DNA of 39,921 bases from assembly GCA_026419775.2 (NCBI GenBank), contig JAOPGA020001101.1:1-39921 (forward strand), written 5' to 3'. This DNA comes from Acrasis kona. Its lineage: Eukaryota; Heterolobosea; Eutetramitea; Acrasida; Acrasidae. The notes under the pieces are model-generated. The model did not search any database. It had not been told where the DNA came from and saw nothing but the letters and a program-made list of their open reading frames with translations. This document shows, piece by piece, positions 9,904 through 19,532 of the stretch (position 1 is its first letter; each line of letters begins with the position of its first letter). The position numbers and the translations under genes were made by a program.

Positions 9904-10131
9904 ATGAACGCATACGACTTTAACATGACCATTGACGAAGACGTTGAAAACAACTACGAACAGGACCGTATACCAGATATCCTTAATCCATATCTCGACC
10001 TTCCAACGCAAAAGAAAGTGGAGAAGTCAGACATGTTATCCTACGAATCATACGTATCCTCCAGAAACACCAGAGTGTTAAAGAAAAACCTATCTCTGAA
10101 GAAGAAGCCAACTTTATTCATAACATGTTAA
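9904..10131 (+). CDS. small hypothetical protein, 75 aa
   Basis: No family recognised. The ATG at 9904 follows AAAAAAACA, a context like other starts here; the frame upstream only adds a GTG. The protein is acidic at the N-terminus (MTIDEDVENNYEQDRIPD), has a central Tyr/Ser segment (SDMLSYESYVSSRN) and ends basic (LKKNLSLKKKP). It has no membrane segment or signal peptide. The composition looks coding rather than random, but a further exon is possible. It is preceded by the hairpin cluster. Confidence 0.45.
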   Translation: MNAYDFNMTIDEDVENNYEQDRIPDILNPYLDLPTQKKVEKSDMLSYESYVSSRNTRVLKKNLSLKKKPTLFITC

Positions 10132-10597
10132 AATGCCAGACAACCCGCTAAAGTGTTAGATTTCTTCCGACTTTATCATGAAGAGTGTGTTATCGATAAT
10201 TAGGAATGTAAGCGAATAAAGTAAACTATTCAAAACTCATACAATGTCTTTGTGGATGTCCTATGCACAAATCTGTAATAAAATCCTACTGATGTAAGCA
10301 AAGTGCTTGTTTCATGAGTGAACTTGGTGCCTTTATCACAAAGCTACGTGACTATTGGCGATTCTTAATTCATTAACTTTTATTATCGATTTAACGAAAT
10401 ACAACAGTTACACCATTCAAATAGCTGCCTTTGAAGCCAAAATGAAGTTTTGATCTTTTCAAATGTCGCTATCATCTCCATCACTTGCAACATCTACATC
10501 AGTCTTCATCTATTGTAATATTACAATATTTTGATGTTTAACATGCCGTCACTTTTTCAAACTTAAATTTTAGCTACCATTTCTTAAATATTTTTTA
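10132..10597. other. intergenic, no gene seen
   Basis: About 465 nt between two convergent genes, AT-rich, with A/T-rich 3'-end-like motifs (AATAAA at about 10214 and 10277). No open frame, RNA gene or repeat that I can support. Confidence 0.4.
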
Positions 10598-11671
10598 TTA
10601 AGCAAAGAAGCCTCCCTTATAAAAATCCATGTTGTTGTTAACGGATACCTGATGTTGACCCCATTTAGAGATTCTTGTATTTGGACCAAATAATAGAATA
10701 CAAATGAGTAGAGTTACGCAGTAAGTAATCCCACACAAGAAAGCGGGCAAGGCCACAAGAATGAAGTGAAACTTTTGAGAAAGTCTCATGTGTATAACAA
10801 GAGAGGCACCGAATATAAAATGGGTGAAAATTAAATAAAACGGTAAAGTTCCTTTGAATAAACCTGAAGCATTAGTGTAAACCCATAAGTTTGCATCTTT
10901 AGCACATAAATTAAGAACTCCTTGCAAAGTAGCCGAAAGGCAACTTGTTACCATTAGTCCAAATAACCCATCTCCAACGAAAGCAACAAAAGTTTCAAGG
11001 ACAGCACATAACTGTAGTGTCGAGAAAACAGTACCAATAACAACATAAGCAGGAGTATACAGTACAAAAGGACCTCCTTTATGATAAACCAAACCTCCAT
11101 TAAATTTGATAGATATGAAATCTGACAAAACACTGAAGGAAGATAAAATTACCGCAAATAACAAGGACCTTCTTAGATAAGAGTCTCTAAAACAAGTTAC
11201 AAACATTTGAATGAGAATTATACAAGTACAAACAATTGATGTTGCATATCCATATGTCCATCCTCCATGGATGATGGCGTTATATAAAAGTAGAGATACG
11301 GACATTAAAGTACTCAAGAGAATGTACGGAGTAAGTATAGTTGGAGACGGTACAGACCTCCTCCACAAGATTCTCCTCCAAAGAGGCTGATCTTCGAGCA
11401 CGTCTGATTGGGTAGAAGTGTTCTCTTGCTTGTGTTTTGGATAGCAATCTCCACAACAGCTTGGTGGTCTGCCTGTACTTCCCCATAAGATTTTATTCAA
11501 TACTTTGATTACTGTTTGTAGTTTGATTCGTTTTTTGTCCGTTTTTGGTTGGGTCTTCGGTCTGAACGCTGTTGAATGTTCATCAATATTGTCAAAGTTG
11601 GATAAAAGTTGGTACCCATTTGTCTCTTGTTGGATTTCAACCTCTTGCTTGCTTTCCACAGTATCGCTCAT
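10598..11671 (-). CDS. multipass membrane protein, 357 aa
   Basis: Family not recognised. Single exon from ATG 11671. About 115 cytosolic-type residues lead, with Lys/Arg-rich and Cys-rich parts (RPPSCCGDCYPKHKQ). About seven hydrophobic segments follow between roughly residues 115 and 335 (e.g. TPYILLSTLMSVSLLLYNAI, AYVVIGTVFSTLQLC, FHFILVALPAFLCGITY), and then a short hydrophilic tail. A conserved-looking luminal patch GGLVYHKGGPFVLYTPAY and the charged residues between helices suggest a transporter or enzyme-like membrane protein rather than a channel. No signal peptide cleavage site is evident. Confidence 0.7.
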   Translation of the reverse strand: MSDTVESKQEVEIQQETNGYQLLSNFDNIDEHSTAFRPKTQPKTDKKRIKLQTVIKVLNKILWGSTGRPPSCCGDCYPKHKQENTSTQSDVLEDQPLWRRILWRRSVPSPTILTPYILLSTLMSVSLLLYNAIIHGGWTYGYATSIVCTCIILIQMFVTCFRDSYLRRSLLFAVILSSFSVLSDFISIKFNGGLVYHKGGPFVLYTPAYVVIGTVFSTLQLCAVLETFVAFVGDGLFGLMVTSCLSATLQGVLNLCAKDANLWVYTNASGLFKGTLPFYLIFTHFIFGASLVIHMRLSQKFHFILVALPAFLCGITYCVTLLICILLFGPNTRISKWGQHQVSVNNNMDFYKGGFFA

Positions 11672-11898
11672 TTTTGATAATTTTATTTGTTACAGAAGTG
11701 ATTTTTCATTGTTGATGTGTGTGGTGAAAAGATTTCCCGTTTACAAAAAGTTATGATGTAGTGGCGAAATAAAATTTTACTGAACTGATGACACGCACTA
11801 CTCTTTGACAATTTATTCTCATAAAACAACGAACTGTTTATTTGTATCATAGCATTTATAATGGTCACAATGAGTTATCGCTTATTGCTGTATGTAGT

Positions 11899-13521
11899 TT
11901 ATTGTTTGCTTGTAGTGGGAGTGTCACAAAAAATAACACCGGTCGAAGAACAATTTGGAGGGATTCGGGCAAATACAGAGCGGCTAGCATCAAAATCAGC
12001 GAAACACACCTCACACATGTCAAAATTAGATTTATGACACGATTTATACCGATAACCAACAACTTCACCATGACAAACATCACACTCTACTCCTATATGT
12101 GGACTTTCACTATCTACAGGCGAAAGATCTTCGCTTGGTATTTGGTGAATGTTCTCTTTTCCCCACCTTAAATAGCAATCTGGTTGTGCAGGTTGCACCA
12201 AAACAAGAACGCACCCAATATGAGGATTATCTACAATTTGGAAGGAACAATGCTCACACAAGGTGACATCGTGTATCGGGCAAGCACACTTAACTTTATC
12301 TGTGATATCATTTTTACATGTAGAGCAATGGCTGTTCAAATTCGGGAGACTACGGGGTTGGAAGAATTTAACTAACGAAACAGTATCAGGAGCAATTTCT
12401 TCATAAACGAAATTATTCATAAAATCAGTAAATTTGTCTTTTTCTTCATTTCTCAGTTCACCAAGAATTGTGAGTTGACCCGTTGTAATCATCTCACCAT
12501 CAACCTCACCAGTTTGTGTATGTGATGCAAAACTAATACAATTGCTATCAAAGACTTGATCAATCTTTTCTTCCAGTTTATCAGCTGTACCAAACATATC
12601 TTCATTGTCGCACCATAAAGGAATATTATTCTTTGTAATTCTCGCCTTTTTATTTGGACGTTTTGATGGTTTAGAAACATAAATATCTTGCACTTCATTT
12701 ACATTTATATCTTTACCTTGTACAAGAGCGCTAATCCATGTGCGCAATTCTTGTTCGTCGTTCAAGTAGAACCCCTTCCATCTGACCTTACCCTCCATAT
12801 CAATTAACAAAGCACTGGGTGTTCTGTTTGTGTACTTGTCTACTGTATCATAATTACCTTCTGACCACCCACCAACAAGCCAAGTGTTGTGCAAGTCACC
12901 AACATTCATTTTATTGATGTGTTCGTCGACCAGCTCTTGTTGCTCGTCAGCGAAACACGTCATTATAGATACTTTATCACACCATTCACATTTCATTTCA
13001 CACATAACTTTATTGTACATCTTAATAATAGATCTAAATTCATGATCATCTGTCTTACAGAACTGCAAGAGTACAACCTTATTCTTTATAACACTCTTAA
13101 AAGAAAATTGTTGGTCAGACGAAGAAGGTATATTTTTTATTTCAAGATCGGGAAGAGTAGAAATGTTCTCCCCCACGTCAATGTAGAATTCAACAAGGCT
13201 TTTAAAGCTAGTACTCGATATGTTATATTGGGTACGTAATTTGTTTACCCACCACTCGACTAACTTCTCTCGGCTGGGGCTTAGCGAAAAATGTTCGGTC
13301 AAGAACAATAGGTTGCGCGATCTGGCATTCTCACTATCATTTTGTCCCCCATATTTCTAAAAAAAATCAACGGGGTGCTATTATTTACAGTAACGTACAA
13401 TTGTCACCTTCTCCTTCAGAACGAATTTACACTTTGCTGACTCCTTGTGGTTGCTTATTTCTCTTGCTACGCCCGACAATATTTTGCGTCTTTCGCTGTT
13501 GCTCAACGTAGAATAATCCAT
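11899..13521 (-). CDS. thioredoxin-fold protein with two ZZ-type zinc fingers
   Basis: Exon 1 (13521-13399) and exon 2 (13356-11899) join in phase 0 across a 42-nt GTACGT...TTTAG intron, giving 526 aa. The long frame alone has no ATG near its 5' end, which is why the upstream exon is needed. Residues about 125-255 look like a nucleoredoxin/TlpA-type thioredoxin fold: strand VVLLQFC, then TPSALLIDMEGKVRWKGF with the cis-Pro region. The usual Cys-x-x-Cys is replaced by CKTDD, so redox activity is doubtful. Two Cys/His clusters follow: CSTC...CEHC at about 384-411 and CDVC...CHKSNFDMCEVC at about 466-492. The second matches ZZ fingers, which bind protein N-termini, histone tails or SUMO. The combination suggests an adaptor; that is inference. 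Confidence 0.72.
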
Positions 13522-13599
13522 CGACTTGATGAGTCTTGTATTTGAGACTTCGAGGTTTTGATTGAACTCAACCAAAAAATTGAAAATACGTTGCGATAC

Positions 13600-14850
13600 A
13601 TGAGCAATAGCACAGGAGATGGAAAAATACGTCCTACACCACAATATTCACACATTCAACCTAATAATACTCCATTTCTACCCAACAACTACGTCTTGAT
13701 GCAGGGACATATGCTGCCACCTCAACATAACTTCGCTCGAGTAGTTCAAGAACCACCACGAAATGGAATCCAGGCGTAAGATTACTTAAATTTCGCACTG
13801 TTTAACATAATAGCTTCACTCCACAACACTTCCAAACGTAACGTTTGTATTTTTGAAGAATCACTAACATTAGAAGGATACAAACACCACTTCACCACAC
13901 ACCGAGTCTATCACAACAGTCTATAATACAGCCTTTATCTCAAACAACCTTGACGCAGCCGTCACAACAAACTTCCCCTCAAGCAAAACTATCACAATTG
14001 CACCAGTCCTCTCCACACATACCGCATCTGTCCCAACAAACCTCTCCTCAGGCACAAATAGCCCAAACTGTAGTACAACCAACACTAACCCCCCTTCAAT
14101 CACCCCCTAAGTCAGTTCCAGATGCTGTCTTTCAATGTCTAGGCTGTAGAGAAATTCTCGCCGACTCGAAACATTTTGTTTGCACTTTCGAAGAGACCGA
14201 GTCAGTTGTATTCAAACGTAAAAGGATCATTATTCATTTTTCTAACGCACTCTATAGAGCTTGCAGACACTGCCTCCATTGGACATGGCATTTCTACCGT
14301 TACCGATCAAGACGCGATGGATAACGGATGTACATATAACCAAATAAAATGTAATACTTGTGGAATTGGAGTCGGGAAGAAGTATGTAGATACAGCCGGC
14401 ATTATACAGGAGGAGTTCAAAAATACTTTTTGTTTGGAGAGGAGGAAGCTTAAGGGATACAGAATAGGAGAGGCTGCCGACGTAAATTCAAATAAATTAA
14501 CTGTTTTACCCTCCCTTATTGAACTACAAGAAGTTAAACTTCAGTTAGAAAAATTCCAAAAGGCTGTTCTCATTCAAAAAGAAATGATGGAGGACTATAA
14601 AATGATTCAGAGCCAACAAGCCGCACAAATAGCGCAACAAAGTTTGAGAATGGATGACATGAAACAATCTTATGAGAAGCTATCACAGGAGGTCAAGAGA
14701 TTGAGTGTTTGTCAAAGTGTGATGAAAATACGTCAAGAAGAACAGATTGTTAACATTAAAAAAGAGGAGGTCAAGTCGAAGAAAAGGTCTCATGATGCTG
14801 ACGACGATAACAATGGTCATAATAGTCACCAAAGAAGAAGAATAAATTAA
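13600..14850 (+). CDS. Mis18/Yippee-domain protein, putative centromere factor
   Basis: Mis18 proteins help load CENP-A at centromeres. Three exons (13600-13775, 13877-14217, 14258-14850; introns 101 and 40 nt, phases 2 and 1) give 369 aa. The N-terminal 150 residues are Gln/Pro/Ser-rich. A Mis18/Yippee-like zinc domain follows: VFQCLGCREILADS (first CxxC), then NQIKCNTCGIGVGKKYVD (second CxxC), ending FCLERRKLKGYRIG, which matches the Mis18 FxL...YxLG ending. The last 150 residues form a long Gln-rich coiled coil with a basic tail (KKRSHDADDDNNGHNSHQRR), as in Mis18 alpha/beta, which oligomerise by C-terminal helices. It is divergent from the thioredoxin/ZZ gene with 78 bp between start codons, so they probably share a promoter. 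Confidence 0.72.
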
Positions 14851-14854
14851 CAAT

Positions 14855-15883
14855 TTATTGTCTTTCTTGATCTTCATGTAAGAATTCTGTTTTCCACTTT
14901 GGAAAGTACAATACTTGCGTTGCAGATATTTTATCGTATAAATGTTTGGGAAGGTATCCTCTTGGTTCTAATTCGAAAATCATTGTGGCTTTGCATTTGT
15001 CGTCGTTCATCGCAGTGATATTTATGGCACGAACGATCAAGTGTGCGCGTACCATTCTCTTTGTGGACGAGTAGTCATTTTCTGGTATCTTTTTGTCATG
15101 CAGTGAGGGAACTAGACGATTCCTGTCAATGTCATCAAGAACAGTTTTTAGAAAAAGCTCGTCATCAACCGAAGATTCTACTACTGTGAATGAATTTGGC
15201 TCCTTCACAATAAATCGCTGGTAAACTAAATCTCTTCTACCAAGGCCAGCTCTATAAGGTAGCTCTTTATGGCAAATGGCCCAATCTGAATCAGTTGAGA
15301 GCAATGAATCCCTACTCTTACGGGTCTTAACTAGTTTATTGTCAGGTAGTGAGAAGTTCTCTTCATTTTTATGATCTCTATAATACTCTGCCTGTTCGAG
15401 AGTAGGTTTCCGAAAGTACACTTTTTCACAATCTTGGTCACTGTCTAGAAACTTTTTTCTTACATCTTCCAGTCTTCTGTTAAAAGTCATTTCAGACTTC
15501 CATCTCGATATTCTAGGTTCTTTTGTAGAGGTTGTGTACATTCTAAATTCTGAACTGTCGCCATTGGAGTCATTTATGATATGTTCTATATCACCCCACG
15601 AACTATCTGCGTACTTTTCGATAGAATTTTTGTCTAATATTTTCCATAACCGATCTCCATCCATATCACGGTCTCCGCTTTCGTTACTAGAGACTGATCT
15701 TTTAATCATCGCGACTAGTTTTTCATTATCGTTATTCATCTCCAACCATCTCTTTTGGAACAATCGATTGTTTTGTAGATCGAAAGTAGCCACGTCCTGA
15801 GAATCATACTTCGCGATTGGGTGATCAATAAAGGATCCTGAGTTTTTAAAGAGCGTTCTTTTATTGATTAAAGAAAGTGCCAT
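14855..15883 (-). CDS. START-like lipid-binding protein
   Basis: Single-exon 342-aa protein from ATG 15883. The C-terminal half resembles the end of StAR-related lipid-transfer (START) domains: RRDLVYQRFIVKEPNSFTVV, then VRAHLIVRAINITAMNDDKC, then ATMIFELEPRGYLPKHLYD, the usual order of strands leading to the last long helix. The N-terminal 150 residues are charged and look disordered, with Ser/Asp runs. START proteins bind sterols, phospholipids or ceramide. The ligand here is unknown and the match is by pattern only. Its stop lies 4 bp from that of the Mis18-like gene and its start 33 bp from that of the LRR gene. Confidence 0.55.
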   Translation of the reverse strand: MALSLINKRTLFKNSGSFIDHPIAKYDSQDVATFDLQNNRLFQKRWLEMNNDNEKLVAMIKRSVSSNESGDRDMDGDRLWKILDKNSIEKYADSSWGDIEHIINDSNGDSSEFRMYTTSTKEPRISRWKSEMTFNRRLEDVRKKFLDSDQDCEKVYFRKPTLEQAEYYRDHKNEENFSLPDNKLVKTRKSRDSLLSTDSDWAICHKELPYRAGLGRRDLVYQRFIVKEPNSFTVVESSVDDELFLKTVLDDIDRNRLVPSLHDKKIPENDYSSTKRMVRAHLIVRAINITAMNDDKCKATMIFELEPRGYLPKHLYDKISATQVLYFPKWKTEFLHEDQERQ

Positions 15884-15916
15884 TTCATTTTTTGCTCAAC
15901 TTGATTACGTAGTCAA
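15884..15916. promoter_or_regulatory. 33-bp divergent start-to-start spacer
   Basis: Only 33 bp separate the start codons of the START-like gene (minus) and the LRRC61-like gene (plus). Any promoter, both 5' UTRs and both start sites must lie here or inside the neighbouring coding regions. No TATA box is visible. Confidence 0.5.
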
Positions 15917-16702
15917 ATGAGTAGTGGAAGGGTCTCTGCGGCAAACCTGCGCTCAAGAAGTAGCAGTAGTGCTTCATCCACAAGTACAACAGTAAATGAA
16001 GAAGATTCAACTGCTTGCACCATTGATGTTAGAATGCTCAAACTAGCTTCAGGACAATTTGATTTGGAATCGATAAAACACTTGAACTTGTCCAATTTAA
16101 ATATTCAGAGGATTGAAAGTTTGCATTCGTGCACAAACTTAGAAGTTTTAGACCTTAGTTATAATCAAATATCGAAAATTGAAAAGATTGAAGCATTAAA
16201 GAAGATTCGCACTCTTAACTTATCAAATAACTGTATAACACGCATCGAAAATTTAGATACATTTAAGCGATTAAAATCCCTTAATTTATCGAATAATAAC
16301 ATTACGACTCAGGACGGACTCCAATCTTTGGCTCTACTCCCAAACTTAAAACAACTAAATTTGTCAAACAATCCGATCTGTGAAGAAACGGATTTTGCTT
16401 TAAACCTAAAGAAGCTGATACCAGATCTAACACACATAAATGGTGAACATGTGTTATTACAAGTAAACATGTCATTTGACGAAGGCACAGATACGTTCAC
16501 ATTACCAGAAAGCAAGTCATGGACAATAATCTCTGGAGAATCTATTTTTAATAGAAGTCAAACTGACGAAGATTCACTAGCAAATTGCAAACAGACCATG
16601 AAGGATCAATTTGTAGAAACCAAAGGTATAATAGCAGAGTGCAGGAAGCTTATCGCCAGAGCAGACAACCTTGCTGATACATTAAAAGAACACATCAAAT
16701 AA
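15917..16702 (+). CDS. leucine-rich repeat protein, LRRC61-like
   Basis: Intronless 261-aa protein. After a Ser-rich start (about 35 aa), residues 38-185 hold a run of SDS22-type leucine-rich repeats (LEVLDLSYNQISKIEKIEAL, IRTLNLSNNCITRIENLDTF, LKSLNLSNNNITTQDG, LKQLNLSNNPICEE) and an LRR cap (LIPDLTHINGEHVL). The segment ASGQFDLESIKHLNLSNL before the first repeat is the LRRC61 signature GEFDLESI. The C-terminal 60 residues are helical and charged. Such proteins are protein-binding scaffolds, often linked to cilia or phosphatases; the partner is unknown. It is convergent with the ART-fold gene, with 12 bp between stops. Confidence 0.8.
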   Translation: MSSGRVSAANLRSRSSSSASSTSTTVNEEDSTACTIDVRMLKLASGQFDLESIKHLNLSNLNIQRIESLHSCTNLEVLDLSYNQISKIEKIEALKKIRTLNLSNNCITRIENLDTFKRLKSLNLSNNNITTQDGLQSLALLPNLKQLNLSNNPICEETDFALNLKKLIPDLTHINGEHVLLQVNMSFDEGTDTFTLPESKSWTIISGESIFNRSQTDEDSLANCKQTMKDQFVETKGIIAECRKLIARADNLADTLKEHIK

Positions 16703-16714
16703 TCTTATGATATT

Positions 16715-18122
16715 TTATGATATTATACATTCTTGAGCCCCATGCTGTAAGATTCTACTCTCGTCCATTGTAATGCCCCTTCCCTCTTCGTCTTGAGTTT
16801 CTAGGCCTTGTATGTTTTCCATCCGCACTGCTTTAAATTTCAAATCTAATGTTTGAGATTGAGAAAGTGCAACAACCTCTCCTCTTGCATTTGTATCAGG
16901 GAATACAGATTGTAACACATCTTGTGTCCTACGATTTGCATTGCCCAGGTCTTTTATTAAATCTTGTTTCAAGTGGTTGTGCTGAGCGTAGCTATCAAGA
17001 AAGTTAACTGGTGCAACCATACTCTTTTTATAATCTATAAACTCATCCATCCACTCCAACTGCTCAATTCGCCTTCTGAGATCTGATTCGACGCTTAATA
17101 GGTTCGACATTTTCAGCTGAGTAATGTCGTGTAAATTAACTAGCGCTGCTTTAAACATATCCCTCAAGTAAGTTTCGACCTGCTCAGCATTAGTAGTGAC
17201 TTCTTTTCTCCTCTCCTCTATACTTCTTAACTGCTTTCCAACAGTTGAAATTTGATCCTCTGTTTCAACATCAATTTCGCTTTCCATCTTTTTTCGGTTA
17301 ACATTTTTCTCTAAAAAAGTTTTCGAACTCACGACATTCTTTTCCACGTTAAGTTTTGCTCTTGTGTATGCTTCTGATATTACCTTGTCGTTCGACTTGA
17401 AGAAATCAGGTGTCGATTGCTGAGCCTCCTCTTTAAACTTCTCATCTCCATCAGGATCATACTCTACAAATAGCACGTAGTCAGGAAATATCTTAAAATG
17501 TAAGTTGACTTTAATTTTCGAGAGCTCACTCTTGTTTGGTCGAATATAACGTATTGAGGTGAATAAACTTGTCTGTTTCCACGCGGAGCAATGTATATTG
17601 AGTCATAATTCTCTGGAAGAAGTACTTCACCTTCCAAAGCCTCCACACAGAAACTTCTACCCACGTTGACAAGGCAATGAAGAAGCTTGTAGACTTTGTG
17701 CTTTTTAGATCTACTCTGATTGACCGAGTTTAAAGTATTTTCCTGTATTGTAGAAGGCTCCATCTCTACATGTCCAGTGTTTAATCGAATGCCATTTTGA
17801 GGGATGGTAAAGCCATTCAGCGCAATATTCTCCAAGGTGTTCTCCTCACCTAGATCTTCAGAGTTAAGGTTTATCCACACATCTAATAGTGTCCCCTAAT
17901 TTGTAAGCATATCAGGTATTGCTCTCTTACTTTGTTTTCTCTCCTATATCGATCATACTGTTCGTTGGTTTTTATAGAGTACATTCTGAAAATGGTCGCA
18001 GATACACTTTTCAAAGACAATCTTATCATGTACTCCATTTGGCTATGTAATGGATCTTGTCTTGATACTGGCTTCGCTAACGACAATAGCTCATCCCTGT
18101 TCGATGATCGCTGATGTGTCAT
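16715..18122 (-). CDS. ART/PARP-fold coiled-coil protein, probably not catalytic
   Basis: Three exons (18122-17931, 17895-17530, 17491-16715) with 35- and 38-nt introns, both phase 0, give 444 aa. The second splice (GTGAGC...TTTAAG) rebuilds a PARP-type C-terminal motif, YVIFDQTRIFPDYVLFVEY, preceded by HKVYKLLHCLVNVG and LPENYDSIYI. This is the order of the last strands of the PARP catalytic fold. In active PARPs the residue before YVIF is the catalytic Glu; here it is Gln (SPQYVIF), and no clear HGT or GxYF motif is found upstream, so it is likely a pseudo-enzyme or mono-ART relic. Residues about 205-340 form charged coiled coils. An alternative acceptor/donor pair (17531-17568) would keep frame but break the motif. 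Confidence 0.6.
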
Positions 18123-18328
18123 AGCTTCTTTGCGTACCGTTAAAGAATTTATTTACTCTGGCGCCTTCCGTATTCTAAACTCAACCACAAAATAATATGT
18201 ATGGGCAGCACTACCCTCAACACTCAAGCACCCTGTTTTGACAATAAAATAGAACTCTACAAAATATGAACAAGGTCAAATCTTAAATTTATTGAATGTT
18301 TGGCACACAGATTATATAAACACTTGAA
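18123..18328. other. short intergenic spacer
   Basis: About 200 nt between two minus-strand genes, holding the 3' end of the ADAT3-like gene and the promoter of the ART-fold gene. Nothing else is seen. Confidence 0.4.
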
Positions 18329-19489
18329 TCATATTACTTTGTTCTGATCCCATGTAAAAACATCAAATCTGTGATTGATACTCTTTTGTTCGTGTATACT
18401 GAACAAACCTCCTAACCCACCAAACAAGGGATTCCTGACAGCATAAAACACCCTTCTAATTCTAGAGTGAACCAATGCCATTGCACACATACAACATGGC
18501 TCATGTGTAATGTACAAATCGCAATCTGTACAAACATAAGGTAACTTGTCATCATCTCCAGTCGTAACAAGTTTTCTCTTCCTACCACCGTCCACAACAG
18601 CAACCGTTTCAAAGAGTGGACGATGAGATTCGGCTACTTTTCGAATACACATCATTGTGGCATGATTTAAGGGATGAGTGCTTTCTAAAGGAACTTTACA
18701 ACAAGGAGAAGATGACATGTCAACACTATCAAACAAATTTTTATATGGAGACATTGATGCAATAGACTCATCAAAACAAGTCGCAATGACCTGGTCGCTT
18801 TGACCCGGTGACGGCCTAACAATAACCGCACCAACAGGAACTACATTATTATACTTGGAGCGTGCTTCTTCTGAAATCTGCCAAGCCATTTTCATGTACT
18901 TGACTGCTGCCTCCGCCTCTTTTTTTGTTATTTTGAGGTTGGAATATTCGTCCTCCCCTTCAAATGTGTTGTTTGTTTTAATGTCAAAGAGTTGTATGTT
19001 AGGAGGTAGCTTCGCGGGCTTTAATGGCCATATTGAATTCCACTCTGTCCACTCTTCATGTGTGCGAGGGGCAAATGATGGGACTCGAGAAATGTCTAAT
19101 GCATAGCTCGTTGTATCCTCCACCACAAAGTCGCTCATGTTAACAATTTGTAGCTCCTTCAAAAAAATTAATACATTGCTATACTGACCAGTATTGTTAA
19201 TCTCCTGTGTTTTGAAGAAATGTGAGATATTTGTGACATCCTCTGGGACGACACACAAAACACAGTATAAGTCCTCCTCATCTTCATTCTTTTTTGTTTT
19301 TTTAATGTGCTTCAAATGGTCCAAACCAGAATGTGAAAGTGGACATAATTGTTGTATCTTCTTGAGTACGCTCGATACTTTCTTTTTATCCATTATTTTT
19401 AACACAACTACATTACACAGTTTCAATGGCTCTAGGACAGGGACCGTTATTACCCTAACAAGCTCTCTATCACTCACATCCCACACCAT
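18329..19489 (-). CDS. ADAT3: tRNA adenosine deaminase subunit ADAT3-like
   Basis: ADAT2/ADAT3 deaminate A34 to inosine in tRNA anticodons. This 386-aa protein starts at ATG 19489; a 9-codon extension upstream opens only with TTG. The C-terminal cytidine/deoxycytidylate deaminase domain (about 195-386) has VVPVGAVIV, the zinc ligand segment HPLNHATM, and HEPCCMCAMALVHSRIRRVFY. In catalytic subunits the first motif is HAE; ADAT3 has HAV in place of HAE, and here it is HAT, so the missing catalytic Glu points to the structural ADAT3 role. The N-terminal 190 residues match the extra ADAT3 tRNA-binding region in position (SFAPRTHEEWTEWNSIWPLK is typical). An acidic/Lys insert (TTGDDDKLP) lies in the deaminase domain. 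Confidence 0.87.
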   Translation of the reverse strand: MVWDVSDRELVRVITVPVLEPLKLCNVVVLKIMDKKKVSSVLKKIQQLCPLSHSGLDHLKHIKKTKKNEDEEDLYCVLCVVPEDVTNISHFFKTQEINNTGQYSNVLIFLKELQIVNMSDFVVEDTTSYALDISRVPSFAPRTHEEWTEWNSIWPLKPAKLPPNIQLFDIKTNNTFEGEDEYSNLKITKKEAEAAVKYMKMAWQISEEARSKYNNVVPVGAVIVRPSPGQSDQVIATCFDESIASMSPYKNLFDSVDMSSSPCCKVPLESTHPLNHATMMCIRKVAESHRPLFETVAVVDGGRKRKLVTTGDDDKLPYVCTDCDLYITHEPCCMCAMALVHSRIRRVFYAVRNPLFGGLGGLFSIHEQKSINHRFDVFTWDQNKVI

Positions 19490-19532
19490 GTTCCAACAAC
19501 ACACAACTTTGAACAATAATTACAATCTTTAT

